Shown here one piece after another: positions 1 to 13,400 of a DNA stretch of 64,000 bases. Origin of the DNA: Lycocorax pyrrhopterus obiensis (lineage: Eukaryota; Chordata; Aves; Passeriformes; Paradisaeidae). Under the pieces are notes generated by a model. That model saw only the letters and a program-made list of their open reading frames with translations, was not told the DNA's origin and did no database searches. Position numbers and translations under genes: made by a program. Location of the stretch: NCBI GenBank assembly GCA_014706295.1, contig JACSVZ010000002.1, positions 108,908,930 through 108,972,929 of the forward strand, in the 5' to 3' direction. Numbering within the stretch: the stretch's first letter is position 1; every line of letters starts with the position of its first letter.

Positions 1-3000
1 TTCCCATTCAGTGTATATGGGGTAACCTGGGTACCAGGTGCAGCAGTGCAGGCCACTAGAGAGATGCTCTCAAGGGTATAAAAACGGGAGAATGTGTATT
101 ATACATATGGGTGTGGGGAGAGGCACCTAAATATGAATGGGAAGTAAATACACCGGGCCACTATCCCTGAGAAAGGCACAAGTTGTGATGGCGCTGTGGC
201 CAAATGCAGGACTCATGAGATTTGGGGTGAAATATCTGAATGGATGAAACTCCTAAGAAAAGTGACAGAAAAGTGCTCTGGAACTGAGTGTAGTTCGACA
301 ATTCAGTTTGCGTTTTTTTAATAACTAAAACAACCACCATCAGTGCAATCTGGTCTGGAGTATCAGTACCTTTTATTTGGAACTGTCTTTTAGTAATGAA
401 ATAAAAGTGATATTAACATATATTGTAAATGCAGCTGAATGAAATTTTTAATAACTAAATTTTACAAGTGGGAAAACTAATCATCAGGTGATAGTTTATT
501 AATGAAACTGACTTGATTTCAAAATAGATTTAATAAAATGTGTAAGATTACATTGTCTTAAAGGAAAAATTTATGTGCTAGTTCATTGGAAAAATGATAC
601 TGATATGTGTGTGTCAGGCCAAGTTTGAGCATGCATGTGGATTTCCATTAACTGAAAACTGAGAGCTGTGGATGTGTTCTGTCAATCTTGAAATAAAAAA
701 CCCCAAACCACACAACCAAAAAACCCCACAACAACAACAACCTGTACATTTTACCTCTGATCTCATTTCCATGAATGATTTAAATAAATGGATTACAGTC
801 ATGTAAAATGAATTTTCAGGTTAAGCTGTAGACTTCAGTGGGAGTAATTTGATTCTCAGCATAGCCTTTACTGAGGAAGTGCTTGATTATATTCTGGTTG
901 CCATTTCGATCAAGTGTTTATGAAGCCTTGGGTTATGGAAAAATTTCCAATTCTTTCCCTAAACAAGTTGTAAGAAAGAAAGAAAGAAGCCTACATTTTA
1001 CAGTGTACTAAGTAAATTAAGTTTATGAAAGTCTTATGCTTTATTAGTGTTTCAATGAAAAATAAAATTTAAATTTAGAAACTAAAAATCATTTATTTTA
1101 CACATACAATGACATTAAATATGGTCACTTATCTTCAATTTGCTCCATTAGTTTGACAGCATCATATGCTAATAGTTCTCAAATCACAAGAAATAAATAC
1201 TAAAATAAAAGGCAATCTTAATGCTTGATTTTCACACAGACCTAAATTAGGTGTAATTGTAATGAAACTAATGGATTTAAAACAAGCAAACTGTGAAAAT
1301 CAGGCCCCCTGTCCCTAGTAGTGCTTACTCACTTTTCATTTGTCAGCTGTTCTACCTAACATCTTGCAGGAATAGCAAGGTATGAGGATATTTGAGCCAG
1401 ATTGCAAAGCTTTAAAACAGGTGAGTAGCTTAATTCTTTTCCTTATGAAACTAATTTCATAACAATACTCCTTTCTGGAGACCTAGAAAGACTCATTTGC
1501 TGGAGGGGGAAAAAAAGATGAGAAAAAGGAATGAACTTTGGCCATGTAAATTCCTTTCTTGAAACATCATGCCCATAGTCAAATAGGAACTGCCCAAAGA
1601 GCACCTGAATCTCAAATTCCCCTAAGACTTGTCCTCAAGCATTTTCATTTAGATGTGCGAAATAATGTTTGATGAGTATTGTAACTTGGAAGTATTGAAA
1701 AATGAACTCCTGGAGAATCAGCTTCTTCCAAGATGTGTTACAGATGCAGTTATGATTCCCATTTAGTGGTGCAAACTTGTTGTCTCATATCCTACAGTTC
1801 AAACTTACTTAGAAAAGAGTTCCTCGGAAGTAAATAATTTAATGTGCTGCCTGAGGGGAGAAAGGATTAACTGCTGCAAACCCTCTTTTGATGCAGATGC
1901 AGAATATCTGAAATACGGGAAAATACAGTAAATCAACAAGATAACCAGAAAAGTATGCAAAACCCCCATAGGAATAATCATAAAGAGAAATAAAATGTGA
2001 ATATAGGATTGGAAAATGTTTATACTGTCTAAGAAACCAGCAATCATAACAGCATCACATACACACTGCAATGTGGAGTCAAGTCAGTGGTCCATCTAAC
2101 CCACCCAGCAATGATGGTGATGAGAGAAGAGTGTAAGGGCAGAATAAACACATGCAATATTTCTTCCTAACATTTTCCTATCCCAGAGCAGACAGATGAA
2201 ATCAGACTGAAGACATTTTTTGCCGTAATTCCCCATGTTCAGTAAGTATTCTTAAATTTCAGAACACCTCCCTGTAACCAAAAGGTCATGCTTCTGAGTT
2301 TCCACAGTGTCAGATACTTCTCCTGTTGTCCCTGTACCATACATGGAAACTCAAGAAAGGGAAGCTTTGCATTAACCTAGGAACAAATTCATTCAGAGTC
2401 TCTGAAAACAGATATTAAATGCTCTGTAGGACTGAGCAGCCATAAAGAATCACTGTACTACTCAAGGCTACGGAGTGTTGCAGGAAGGGGAAAGTCACGG
2501 AGGGGCTTGCTCTGGTTTCTCTCCATCATGTCCCCAAGGACATTACTGTCCAAGATGGCAGCTGCTCCACCATACAGGAGGGACAGAACACTGCAAAGGT
2601 TGCTTCAGAGGGATCTATGACAGCTGTGACAAGCTGGCACGCTAACACCACTCATGAAACTGCTGTGACCCATCACAGTTGTGGAGGAGCTAAGCCCAAG
2701 AAAGAAACTGTTTTCCTGTTTTCCTGAGTCTCCAGCTCTCAGTGCCAGTAGATGCAGCAAAACTGATGCTAAGTGCTGATACTATACAGACTGTGTATCC
2801 TTGTGAATACAAGCAAGGATAGCACTACTAGAAGAGAAATGCTTTGGTTTTCATTTTCTTCAAAATCATCCATGACAAATGAGTGGTTCTCTAAGGTGTA
2901 GTTCTTTCCAACCCACTCTCACCTCACGAAACAGAGAAAAATTTCAAGAAGAGGTTTCTTTGTGCAAAGCTCCTCAGACCCCTGAATCAGCTGATAGTAG

Positions 3001-3639
3001 CATCTTTTAATTTGCTTCAAAACCACATTTCTGCTCTGCTACCGCATGCATGCTCAGTTCCCACAGCGCTTGGGCTCAGATTATCCCATTCACTTTGGAA
3101 AAAACACTTCTTAAGAGAACACTTGAAAGCAAGGACCTAAATTTGATCCCTCACTCCTCAGCCTGGAGGATCACAAAAATGTATTTATAAGAGCCTATGA
3201 CCACAAAGACTGCAACAGAATTTACATGGAACGTCACTCAGAGGAGGAGTGGTTCTTGTCTCTCCAGCACAAAGTTTGAGAAAATAAGGATGGGGATACT
3301 TTATAGAGAAACCATATGCATTTGATTTAGGTAGATAGAAAAGAGTGAGGGGAATTGGACAGCAGTGTGGTGGCTTGACCGAACTGGTAGTGTAACATTT
3401 TTATTTGCTTTCTGCTTCTGTCCTTAATTGGTTCCTTCTAGCTAGCAGCAGCCCTCCAGAGTACACAGTCAGATGACAGTCATGTTATGTCAATCCTGTG
3501 ACAGATGTTTACTGATTTATCCTTAGGAAGGATTTGGTTTCCAGAGCTATCTTCCCAGGCATAAGCAAAAGACATAACGTGAGAGGGTTTTATTTAATTC
3601 ATAACTTTGTCCTCTCATGGTACAGCTACCTATGTAATT
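1..3639. other. Gene-free AT-rich segment
   Basis: No open frame here has a recognisable domain or splice-site context. The segment is ordinary AT-rich vertebrate DNA. It holds a short GAAA run near 972-989 and a somewhat GC-richer patch around 2450-2720 that I could not match to a repeat family. The stretch 1090-1300 has the even composition and TAAT-type motifs often seen in conserved non-coding elements, but nothing proves it. Confidence 0.6.
691..742. repeat. A/C-rich low-complexity tract
   Basis: The tract contains runs of A, CCCC and CAA units and ends in about four CAA copies near 728-740. It is a simple low-complexity sequence and probably slippage-prone. The small cysteine-rich frame on the opposite strand comes entirely from it. 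Confidence 0.8.
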
Positions 3640-3712
3640 AAAAAAAAAAAAAAAGAAACAATTGTTTACATCCAAGTTGCATTATGATAACAAAAAAAGA
3701 AAAAAAAGAAAG
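3640..3712. repeat. Poly-A / A-rich tracts
   Basis: A run of about 15 A lies at 3640-3654, and a second A-rich tract with scattered G lies at 3691-3712. They could be tails of very old retroposons, but no body sequence is recognisable beside them. The safe call is low complexity. Confidence 0.75.
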
Positions 3713-3975
3713 GACTGAAGTTTAGAAAATGAACCCAGTACTCTGGTAAGATAGAATAGGTAGAAAGGAAAAAGGATGGAGAAGCAACAAGCTGAGGCAT
3801 CACATCGGATTCCTGAATATTTTTAAAGGATACATTTGGAGAAGATAGTTACTGGATTTAAAGAAGGTTCTCATAATAAAATAATGTAAAGCATTTAATT
3901 CCTCAAATGCAACTTGGGAAGATTATATTGCCTGTTGCAAGAAGTTTCTTGTAAGGAATTTTCCATGTGAAATGC

Positions 3976-3992
3976 TTGATTGAGTCAATCAA
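3976..3992. promoter_or_regulatory. Perfect 17-bp palindrome with AP-1-like core
   Basis: TTGATTGAGTCAATCAA has two perfect 8-base arms around a central G. Its middle reads TGAGTCA, the AP-1 (Fos/Jun) consensus. Each arm carries TGATTGA, which resembles TALE-homeodomain (PBX/MEIS) half-sites. The symmetry is seen directly; a regulatory role is inference. The surrounding 3880-4070 has a CNE-like composition. Confidence 0.3.
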
Positions 3993-4257
3993 AAGATGGG
4001 ATATTACACATTTGATAATTTTGCACATGACAGACAGGATTTCATACCGGTAGGTCATTTGATTCTCTGCAGGTGGCTCTGTTGGTTTCTGGAATATTAT
4101 ACTGTGAATTACATGTTACACAAATGAAAGGGTGTTATAATTCTGGATAACATTGTATTTGATTCTATAAACATCTTTAGGCCTAATGCAAAGATCCCTT
4201 TGAATAATTTATCCAGCTAAGTGTCTGTGGTCCCAAACTTCTAATTTAAAAATGTTG

Positions 4258-4303
4258 ATAAATGAAGTATCTCTTTAGCTAATAAATGAAGTATCTCTTT
4301 AGT
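4258..4303. repeat. Two-copy tandem duplication, about 24 bp
   Basis: The unit ATAAATGAAGTATCTCTTTA occurs twice in direct succession with a period of 24 bases. The copies are nearly identical, so the duplication is young. Being only two units long, it would be a candidate for presence/absence variation. Confidence 0.85.
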
Positions 4304-5783
4304 TATCCTTTGTCAGCAACATTCATTTTAATGGAAAGTGAGTTTACAGGGTTACATGATTGAACTACTGAGCCAAGTCAGTGTTGGCAAATGATGGGCT
4401 AAATTATTGATGTTACACACTAATGAATTCTGATGAGAAATAAAATACAGACATTACATTTCAAGTGGTTCATAATTATTTTTGCACTTTAAAAGCAATT
4501 TTATTCTTTTTCCAAACCATACTGGTTCTGTAAAACAAAAACATAGTTAGTGATTATAAGCAAAATTATTGAGTTTGAGGCAAAAACGCTTCTGTAAGTT
4601 TTCTTATGCAAGTATAATGCTATTCACACTAGGATTCTGATTTCTTCTTATACTTCTGGGAGAGGATAATTAAATTAAATGTCTAAATTTTTAAACTGCT
4701 GTCTTTAAACAAAATAATCTACTTTGCAACCATAGTTAAGAGTTCAGTAGATGAGTTTATAATCTATGATATATCATCATGTTTGCTAGAGATGTTCCGA
4801 GCTACCATAATTAATTCAGGTGACGACAAAAACAGAAGAGCTGCCAAGAAGGAGCTTTCAACATGTAAACAGTTTATCATTAAACCTGTGTTTTGATATA
4901 TGTTTAAAATGGGTAGAAGGAGGTTACTAAACTTCAAATAACCCAAAGTGATGTTGTAAGGTTGAATCATTAATTTAAAATGTCATTTCTCTGAGCCTTT
5001 ATTCACTGTACTGGATAAAGAAATTAAATTCTGTAGTTTTTACTTATAAAACCAGAGCTAAGCATTTGCTCATTTGGCAACAGAATAACTTCATAAATCC
5101 TATTCTTAATCTTTTCTTCCTACAAATGGGCTTTATTTAACTTTTCTTAATTGTACACTGCAAGTTTCTGTCAATTGCTGGAGAAGCAAAACTATGAAGT
5201 GTTGCTTCATTTTCTTAACAACTGAATAACCATCTTACTTGTTGGACCATTGTTGTATTTTCTTGTCAAACAAAACAACCACTGGTATCTTGAAGGAGCA
5301 AATGCATGTGAAACCATTGCGGTTTTACTTGAGAAGGGAATTTTGTGAACCAAATTATTGGTCTTTGAGAGGTTGTCATATTTGCCCAAGGTCTCAAGAG
5401 AGATTCATGAGCTAGAGAACCATCACATAAACCTCAGTGCTACCTATAATTTAGCCTTAAACTTTTCACAGAACTGTAATAAAATACTTTGAGATATTTT
5501 GATCGTGTATCTGCTTTCCCACACTGTCCCAGACAGTCATAACGCACCTACTCAAACCAAGACAGCTAAGCTCTGCACAGAGGTTCAAGGATACCTACAC
5601 AGTTGTCTAGGGAGAACTTTAATTAATTATTTCTGGATTTTGAAACACTGGTCTTTAAATCACTCCAACTAATTTTCCTCTAATAGGAAGGACTCCCCCT
5701 GAACTGTAGGTAGGGCTGAGAGCATTGCATATTGTGAAAGTTGTCAAGCATTTGCTTTTATAATATCCATTCTAATGTCTTCC

Positions 5784-5801
5784 TTTTTTTTTTTTTTTTT
5801 T
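5784..5801. repeat. Poly-T tract (18 T)
   Basis: An uninterrupted run of 18 T. It could be the tail of a minus-strand retroposon, but no retroposon body can be recognised on either side. Confidence 0.85.
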
Positions 5802-6868
5802 AAATTACAACCTATCAAAAACTTAGGCATTGAGCTCTGAAAACACAGTTTGCCCATGATTACTAAGTGTGAGCTTGAGCTCAGTAGCTCTGAAAACCAC
5901 ATTTTTACAAACTTGAGCATGGTGATTGGTAATGCTTCTCCTGCAGTAGTATCTCAGGACTGCTACGGTTTGAGCTGGGTCTAGGGGCTTTAGACTAAAG
6001 GTGTCCTGCCTGTGCTCTCATTTTGCCCAGTAGGTGCTGGAGGAGGAGGAAGTGGCTTGATTTGAATGTGACAGAGAAAGAGCCCAAATGGAGAAACAGC
6101 TAGATTTGGAGAAGGCTTTATGAGGTTATAAAATTGAGCTGCAGAGAAGGAAAGCTGTCAGTGGTCTGTCAGATCAGGGTAAAGCCCAGAACTGGCAGGT
6201 CTCAGAGGCTGAGAGGCGGAAGAAGGCAACCATTGGTTGGGAAAAAAAGATGGAGGCTGGGACTTGAGAGAGCAACAAGGGAACAGAGGAAAATGGAAAT
6301 AGGCAGTGCCAGAGACTAGGTCTAGAAAAGAAGCATGTAGGGAGAGCAGAAATGGCTGGGCCAGCAGTCTGGGAATGAGCCAGGTGCAGAAAAGAGGTCT
6401 GACAATAGTCTGGGATGAGATGCAGCACAGACACCGCATTGGGAAAAGCAGATGCTATGAACTGGAGGGGCTTTGATTAGACAAAAAGGTTGAGCAGTAA
6501 ATTAACTAATGGGGCACAGACAGCAGTCTACTACAGTTGTTATTTACTGCATTAGTTAAAGTAGCAGATTAAGTTTATTGTCACTAACTCTGCTGATCAA
6601 GGTAAGAGCTGATATAGTGGTTTATGTTCTTGGAGATTTGAGAGTTTAAAAAAAGATCTTGCAAGAAAATGATTAAGGTTACAAAAACCTGGTACTCAAT
6701 TTAGAAATGTGAAGATTGCAATTATTTATATGAACTTTACTCAGAGTATTTTGTGTAAACATTTCAACACAGATTTTAGTTACTTATGTAAAAAAAGTAA
6801 AATTTATGCTGCTTCAAGAAATAGAAATCAAGTTGTCTTCAGCTTCTGGAAAAGACATCAAGCAATAC
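5802..6868. other. Gene-free segment with purine-rich patch
   Basis: No gene is recognised. Roughly 6020-6440 is purine-rich on the plus strand (GGAGGAGGAGG, GAGAGCAAC and similar), which keeps several overlapping frames open on both strands by composition alone. No splice sites or domains support any of them. Confidence 0.55.
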
Positions 6869-7499
6869 TGTGGCGGCCTGTCAGCGTGACAAAGAACAAA
6901 GAGAATTCTCGGGAAGACAGTCCCTAGTACCAGAGAGCTCTGTCTAGGTCATGGTGAGAAAACAAGCCTGTCCCAGAATGCTTTATTCTGTTATGTTAAT
7001 CTACCCCAGTTCTGCTTCCCAGGCTGGCTGTTGGCCGCTCCGCCTCCTTGCTGCCTTATTTGTTTCATACCCCAGAAAGTTCTCCACTCCAGGTTCCCCC
7101 ATTGGCCTTTGCCCCTCACCACTCCCCCAGAGCTTCCCCGTTGGTTCCCATTCCCTAGTCCTGCCTTTGTACCGCTTCCCATGCCCTCACACCATTGGTC
7201 TCTGGCACTTGCCCCGCTCCCATACGTAAACCTGAGCTTTCCATTGCTCTCCGTCTTTGCCCCTGGAATCCTTCACAGTGTGGAAGCAATGAACTGGTCC
7301 TGTGGAACTCTATGCAAAGACCCTTCCTGCCTCTTTGCCCCTGACCCACATTACTGAAGCTATCCGTGTGTTTGTGCGTGCACACGGGTGTGAGTGTGTG
7401 GCTGATCCTGCTGAGCGGCTTCACTTTGGAGACGCCTTTTAGAGATCGCAGCACCTCACGCTCTGGCACAGAAGCTGCAGAGCTCGAGATAGCGATACA
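6869..7499 (+). mobile_element. Probable solo LTR of an old avian endogenous retrovirus
   Basis: A C-rich block starts abruptly with TGTGGCGGCCTGTCAGCG inside AT-rich DNA and runs for about 630 bp, typical of LTR length. It contains several CCAAT-box cores on either strand (CCATTGG near 7099, CGTTGG near 7139, CCATTGG near 7192), as seen in retroviral U3 promoters, and its tail reads AGAAGCTGCAGAGCTCGAGA. No retroviral gene lies next to it, so a solo LTR is the simplest reading. The right edge is uncertain: I see no clear CA terminus and only a four-base match (ATAC) outside both ends. An unrelated GC-rich insertion is the alternative. Confidence 0.4.
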
Positions 7500-10400
7500 G
7501 GACAACTTTAACATTTTTTTGAGAACTTCCCAGTTCATTGTGTTTCAGCACATTTTTATTCCATTGAGCTTTAAAATGTGAGTCTCTCAGGGAACACAGA
7601 GAATAATCTGAGGTTTAAAGACGGCTGCAGAAGTGACAAGACTCAATTTTTAAGAATCTGGAAGTCATGCAGTTCCTCTCTTTTTTTTTCTTTTAAGACC
7701 TACTGGTTTGAGCAGCCCTGCTGACAGTCAGAGTAGCAGAGACAATATGCCTGCCAGTTCCTCAGATCTGACTGGAGTTTTGAGTGTTTGGCCCACAAGT
7801 GTGAGCAATCAGGCCTACGGGTGGAAAGAGCAAGAATTCATAGACAGAATTTCTGGCTTATAAATCTCTTCAGGGGGAGAATAAATTTTGCTGAACGAAA
7901 AAGGAAGTTTGTCTAGTAATTTCATCAATTTCCTTTAAAGTCTGATACGTAGCTACCTTTAATAAACTCTTAATTTTGTAATTTATGTTTCACTATTGAA
8001 AAAATTATCTATACATTTCTATCAGTCAGCACATTTTAAATTATTAAAACATTTCTGTGTGTACATGTTAGAAAGTGTATTAAAGTGGACGTTTACGCCA
8101 TTCTGGTAATATACAAAGTTGGATTCCAGTAAGTGGTGCTGAACAGTGAAAAAAAATGCAACTCTTAGGAAATCTTCTTTCAGAAGATATTTAAAAAGAA
8201 ATCTCTTAGATTAGCTGTCATCCTTCCATTTTCTGTTAGGTCACAATTTTTAGTACTCAAAATACTGATACATACTTCTACACAAATATTCTCTATTGAA
8301 AATGTACACCTGCAAATAAACTAAATGATTCATCTCCAAAACTGATTGGGTTAATCTTAAAAACACAAAACTAATTTGTTTCTATGCAGAGACCATTTTC
8401 TAGCCTCCATCATGGACAGGTAACTAGGAGAACTGTTTGTCTTTCTACTATACACTAGAGCTTTTAGGTGGCAACCACATTTCTGAACTCTTTGATTCAT
8501 ATCATATTGACTTCATACAGTGAAGCTTTTAAGTGAAGCCATAGAAGAATTCAAAAAGTTAGGTGTTTCTATGCAAGCCAGGAAATGTTTGTGGTTATAT
8601 AAGCCTTTGGGTATGAAGCTTTGAAAAATAAAAGGTTTATGAGAAGCTTGAGAAGCTTGGTGCGTTAAGGCATAAGTGCCATAAAAACCTAAATGGAGCT
8701 GAGTTGTGCCAAATTGTATGTACACTTCACTTAAAAAATGGTAAAGGAAATTATGTCAGAATAAAGATATTGGAGTTTTGCCATGTGATAAGCAAAATCA
8801 CAGACCGTGAAAATGAGGCAAAAAAATCAAGCAAGTTCTAATTTCTTCTATGAGTTTGGCTTATTTTGAGACTACTTTCCATTCGCACACTGTAAAGGTC
8901 ACTTTCATCATGCAGCAACAAAATAAATGGTCATGAACTTTTAGTGTCCATGCCATGGCAGCTGTATTTGCCACTAAACCTACACAGTATGTAAATTCAA
9001 AGATTTTGGTGAATATTTGTCAGAGTCATCGACTCAATATAGAAAAATCTAGAGAAAAGAATTGTTTTAAGATTTTAAACAAAATGTGAGATCATGTTTT
9101 GAGGAATTCCAGATGTTATTATGCAAAATTCATAAGCATTTGAGAGGAAAGCCATGTATTTTTAGAAACTATACACTGGATGCTGATTTCCACGTTTTTT
9201 TAGAACATGATTAACTAAGTAACACCTTTTTCAACTCATAAGAATTACCCCCATGAGCAGAAGCAAAAACAGCTTGTCTCAATTCCCCTGCACTGTACAA
9301 AATAAATATTTTATAAATGAATAATAAACCCAGACAAAGGTAACTTGAACATTTTAAATGCTTATTATGAATAAATGTGACTAAACACAAAAGCTTAGAA
9401 CTAATTAAAAGGTGTGCAGCCATGTCCCCTTAAGAAACATTATCTGTCATCCAACCCCATATGTCTCCAAGACAAGACAGAAACAGCAAGACTACTAAAG
9501 TGAAATCAGCAGGCAAAAAAGGCACAACTGAGTGCAATCAGCATAAATGGTGATAACTCAACCCATAACAGAGAAAAATAAAAGGGAAGGCATACAGATT
9601 TTGAAGAGCGTCAGCCCCGAGGGACACCATAACACACCTGTGTTAATAAGTTAGAGAACAAAAGATGTGTTTAAGCTGGCTACCACCTGACAGCTAAGAA
9701 GCAAGTTCAGAATGTGTGGTTTTCAGGGAGCAAAAGGGTAAAAATGCTTGTAGCACGCAGGGTTCCAGTTGCTCCTGGCCTTAGTGGAATCGCACTGAAT
9801 GTCTTGTGAGGAGGTAGAACAGGGTGGCATGAAAAGCACAATTCTGCACAGTCAGTAAAATATTTCCTACATTAAGAATTAGTGTCCACTGAGGTGCCTG
9901 TGGCAGATTCACCAAAAATTCAAAGCCTTAGTAAAGAGTCGTCACTCCTTACTCTGGCAGCCTCTTGCAAAATTGCTCGAATAAAGACAAAACAAACACC
10001 AAAATTCCTCTGGTGTAAATTGGCGTAGTTCAGTACAGTGGAGTTATTTTGAACTGCAATAGCTTTGCCAAAAAGTTTTAAAGATTTCAGGCTAATCAAG
10101 CAACTCGATTAAAACTGCAGAAAATATATAAATCACCATAGCAATCTTCAGTCAGAGTGACAGACTTTGGGTTGATTGGTGCCCTATTCTTTGGTGCCTT
10201 ATGTAGCTATGTCCACCTGATGAAAATGGATAAAACTGCTACCAACTAAGGCATTTCTAAACTCTAAATTCTGGTGATCTATTTTTGTATCACTTTGTGC
10301 TGGTGTGAATGGTTATCAAAGCTGCTGATCCATTAAAAATTAAACCAATAATCTTGCATTTAATAAAAGGTACCTTTGTCTTGCCACCATCAGAAAAAGT

Positions 10401-13400
10401 GTGTGTGAAATCCTTTAAAGTTACAATGAGAATAGCAGTGATGTTATCTTTTCCTGTAACACTTTGACCCCCAAAATGATTCTGATGTAACTATAGTCAA
10501 GATAAATCATCTAAAAGGATGGTCTAAACTGAAGACTGTCAGAATTAAAGCACAGGCACAGTCCCAACTAAAGCTACATCTGCCATCATATATCATTTTT
10601 GCAATTAGATAGCTAATTGAACTTACTCAAGAGCCAAGTTATTGAAACTCCAAAACATTATTGGAAAAGCAAAAGTAATTAACATAATAAATACCTTGCT
10701 TGTACACTAGGTACAAAAGGTTTTATGTATTTTCAGTTATTTTCAGAATTAAAGAGATTACTTCTATTATTTTCTGCTGGACTAAAAATTTTTTTAGTAA
10801 TTGTTGAAGGATTTTTGAAGGCTGAAAACCTCCAGTAAACCATAGAACATGGATTGTGCTGGCAGTGATGGTAAAACACCAGAAAAGTACATCTATAATG
10901 GAGTGTGTAGAATTTTCTTTGACTACCACAATAAAAACAAAGTCTCTTTTCAGAGCTGTTGTGCATATATGCAAACTTCCCAGAATAAAACGAGCAGAGC
11001 ACTGCTCATGCACTTCTAAAGCACTTCTAGTGCATTTTCTCGAATAAAAAGTATTTCTAGATTGTAATCTCCCAAATTCTGCTACTGGTTGCAATCAGAG
11101 GCAGTAAAGAAATTTTTAAAAAATTAAGAAATTTTGAAAAAAGGTTGATTGTCACAAGATGAAATAGTCTCACTCAAGAAAAAGCCCTGCATTTTGCTCT
11201 AAAGAGAAATGAAATAGATGAAGAACCAAAATTGGAAGTATAAATCATTTTAGTCATTGATCTCTGTTCTAGCAATTGATTTGATTACAAACTTATTTAT
11301 TCTTTGGTATTAATATGGAAGAATATCTTATCCCTTTTTTTTAAGATCACAATTGAAATGCTCAATGTTAAAATTTAATTTTCTGCCAGAAGCGCATTCA
11401 GAAAACATACAGACACTAAGTAATCAGTTAATTATTCCTGTTTCCAATGCAAATATGAAATACTGAAAAAGCAAAATGGCTACAAAGATCATGATAAAAC
11501 CCAGGAAATATGTATTTAAAAGTCTGATTGAAATAAATTAAAATTGCATTTTGTTTTATTTTAAAAAAATCTTTTCATATCACTAAACAGTATTAGTGTT
11601 GACAAGTAATGATGAAACCTCTGGTCACATCTGTCTTCTGTTCTGAGGCAGCTCTTTATTTTCAAATCACAATTCTCCCAAAACTCTGATGCTGAGTATA
11701 ACTGGAGGGTGTTGGTAGTTAAAAAGCACCTGGTGAAAAGGCCGAAACCTCCTCCATTATCTACTTTTAAGTCTCTTTTTGGATCTCACCCAGGTCACGG
11801 CTTCTGTAAAATATTAGAAAACACTTAGGCAGCCAATGTACTGTATCTGCTGCCTCTCCTAATACACTCTTCCTCTGTCATTCACCTGCTCCTGCTTGCT
11901 CTGGTCAAGGAAATGCTGGGACAGAAGCTCTGATGAGCAGGAATCACTGTTTTGCCACACGCTTCTCAGTGCAGCACGTTGTCATCCTCATACTTTAATG
12001 TTAGAGGGTCACTAGGAACAACAAACTCAGGATATTTCCAGCTGAGAGAAAAGGAAGGGAGAGGAACAAGTGTCATTTTATTTTGGATGTGTGTGCCACT
12101 ATGTTAACATCATCAGTGAGAGAACTTAATTGGCAGAAGAATAGATTGATCTGACAATAACACATTTACAAGGACACCAGTCCATATATAATTAAACAAC
12201 TTCCAAGACCTCCAAAATATAAAACCAGCACATTGCTGAAGGGAAGTCCTCTCTTCTACACACCTTGGTAATTGCTCTTAGCTGAACTACTTCCATTTTA
12301 ATTTTATATTTTTTCCTTGTTCATTATTTTAAGTTATTATCAGTCAAATGGCATAAAAACATAGAAAGAATATCAGAATACCAGAAAAGGATCAGAATAT
12401 CAGAAAAGTATGTAATGGATAATGAAAGCAGAGAGGAAACAGAATGTTTTCCACACTTTGAACAGGACATTGTCACTGGCAGGTCCAAGCTACTCAGTTC
12501 TGAACACCCTCAGATGGTGCTGGGTCTTACACCTTAAAAGCTTAGTTTAGACCTGTTTCCTGCTAGTTGAGTTACTCAGGTTGACAAGATTTACTGGCAT
12601 GGGTTCTCAGCAGGGACAGCACGCATGGAAAAATGTGTGCTAAGATGAAGGTTTTCTGCCACACTCATCCATTGTTGCAAGGACTGGTTGTCGGCAGAGG
12701 AGTTCCCATGCAGATGAGGTTTGCAGTACAGCCATTAAAATATTGCAGAACGTTAGATTAATGTAAAGATTTGTGTGTGGGGAAACCATCCGCCACCTGT
12801 GGCTTCTGTGTCACCCCTATTGTTATTCATGAGCTTTGGGCTGCCCACAGATCACCTCTGTTCTCCTGCTCACTACGGGAGTAGTTAAACACAGGAGAGA
12901 ACAGAAATCATCTAAGAAATCCCCCCCTGCAAGAATCAAAAAGAAGCTTTTCCAGCTTTTCAAGTGCTAAATGAGGAATTTGAATGAAAAAAGTGTTCTC
13001 ACTGGCACAGAGGCCAGTGCAATATTTGGCATATGTAACAACCCAAAAATTCCGTATAATTCCATAAGAGAGTATTAAAACCCATTACTAAAGTATAAAA
13101 TCGGAATATATTTTTATTGTAATTATTTGTATTGAATTTCTGATTTTGATATGATTGGGATTTTGTAAATCTCTTGCATAAGTAGAAGATACATAGTAGA
13201 ACATATATGATTACATGAAACAAACAGAAATTTGGAATTTTAAAATAAAAATCCTCTTAAGTGAGATACTGAAAACAGATCGTGATGCTGATGCAACTTA
13301 ATGGAATTCTAGAACTTATTCAAGTTAGATTTTACTTTAATGCATTGGATAATAAGTGTGAAGTGTAACTACACAATATTAAAATGTAGTAAAATTGTTT

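Larger units (their letters stand above)
3713..5783. other. Gene-free AT-rich segment
   Basis: No coding signature is visible. The part around 3880-4070 is compositionally even and carries homeodomain-like motifs plus the palindrome at 3976-3992. The rest is unremarkable AT-rich sequence with short chance frames. Confidence 0.6.

Noticed and set aside
6158..6439. Overlapping minus-strand frames near 6.2-6.4 kb
   Set aside because: Produced by a purine-rich patch. Several frames are open at once and none shows a domain.
6865..7498. ATAC on both sides of the LTR-like block as a target-site duplication
   Set aside because: Only four bases match, and the right end would not finish in CA, so it does not define the element edges.
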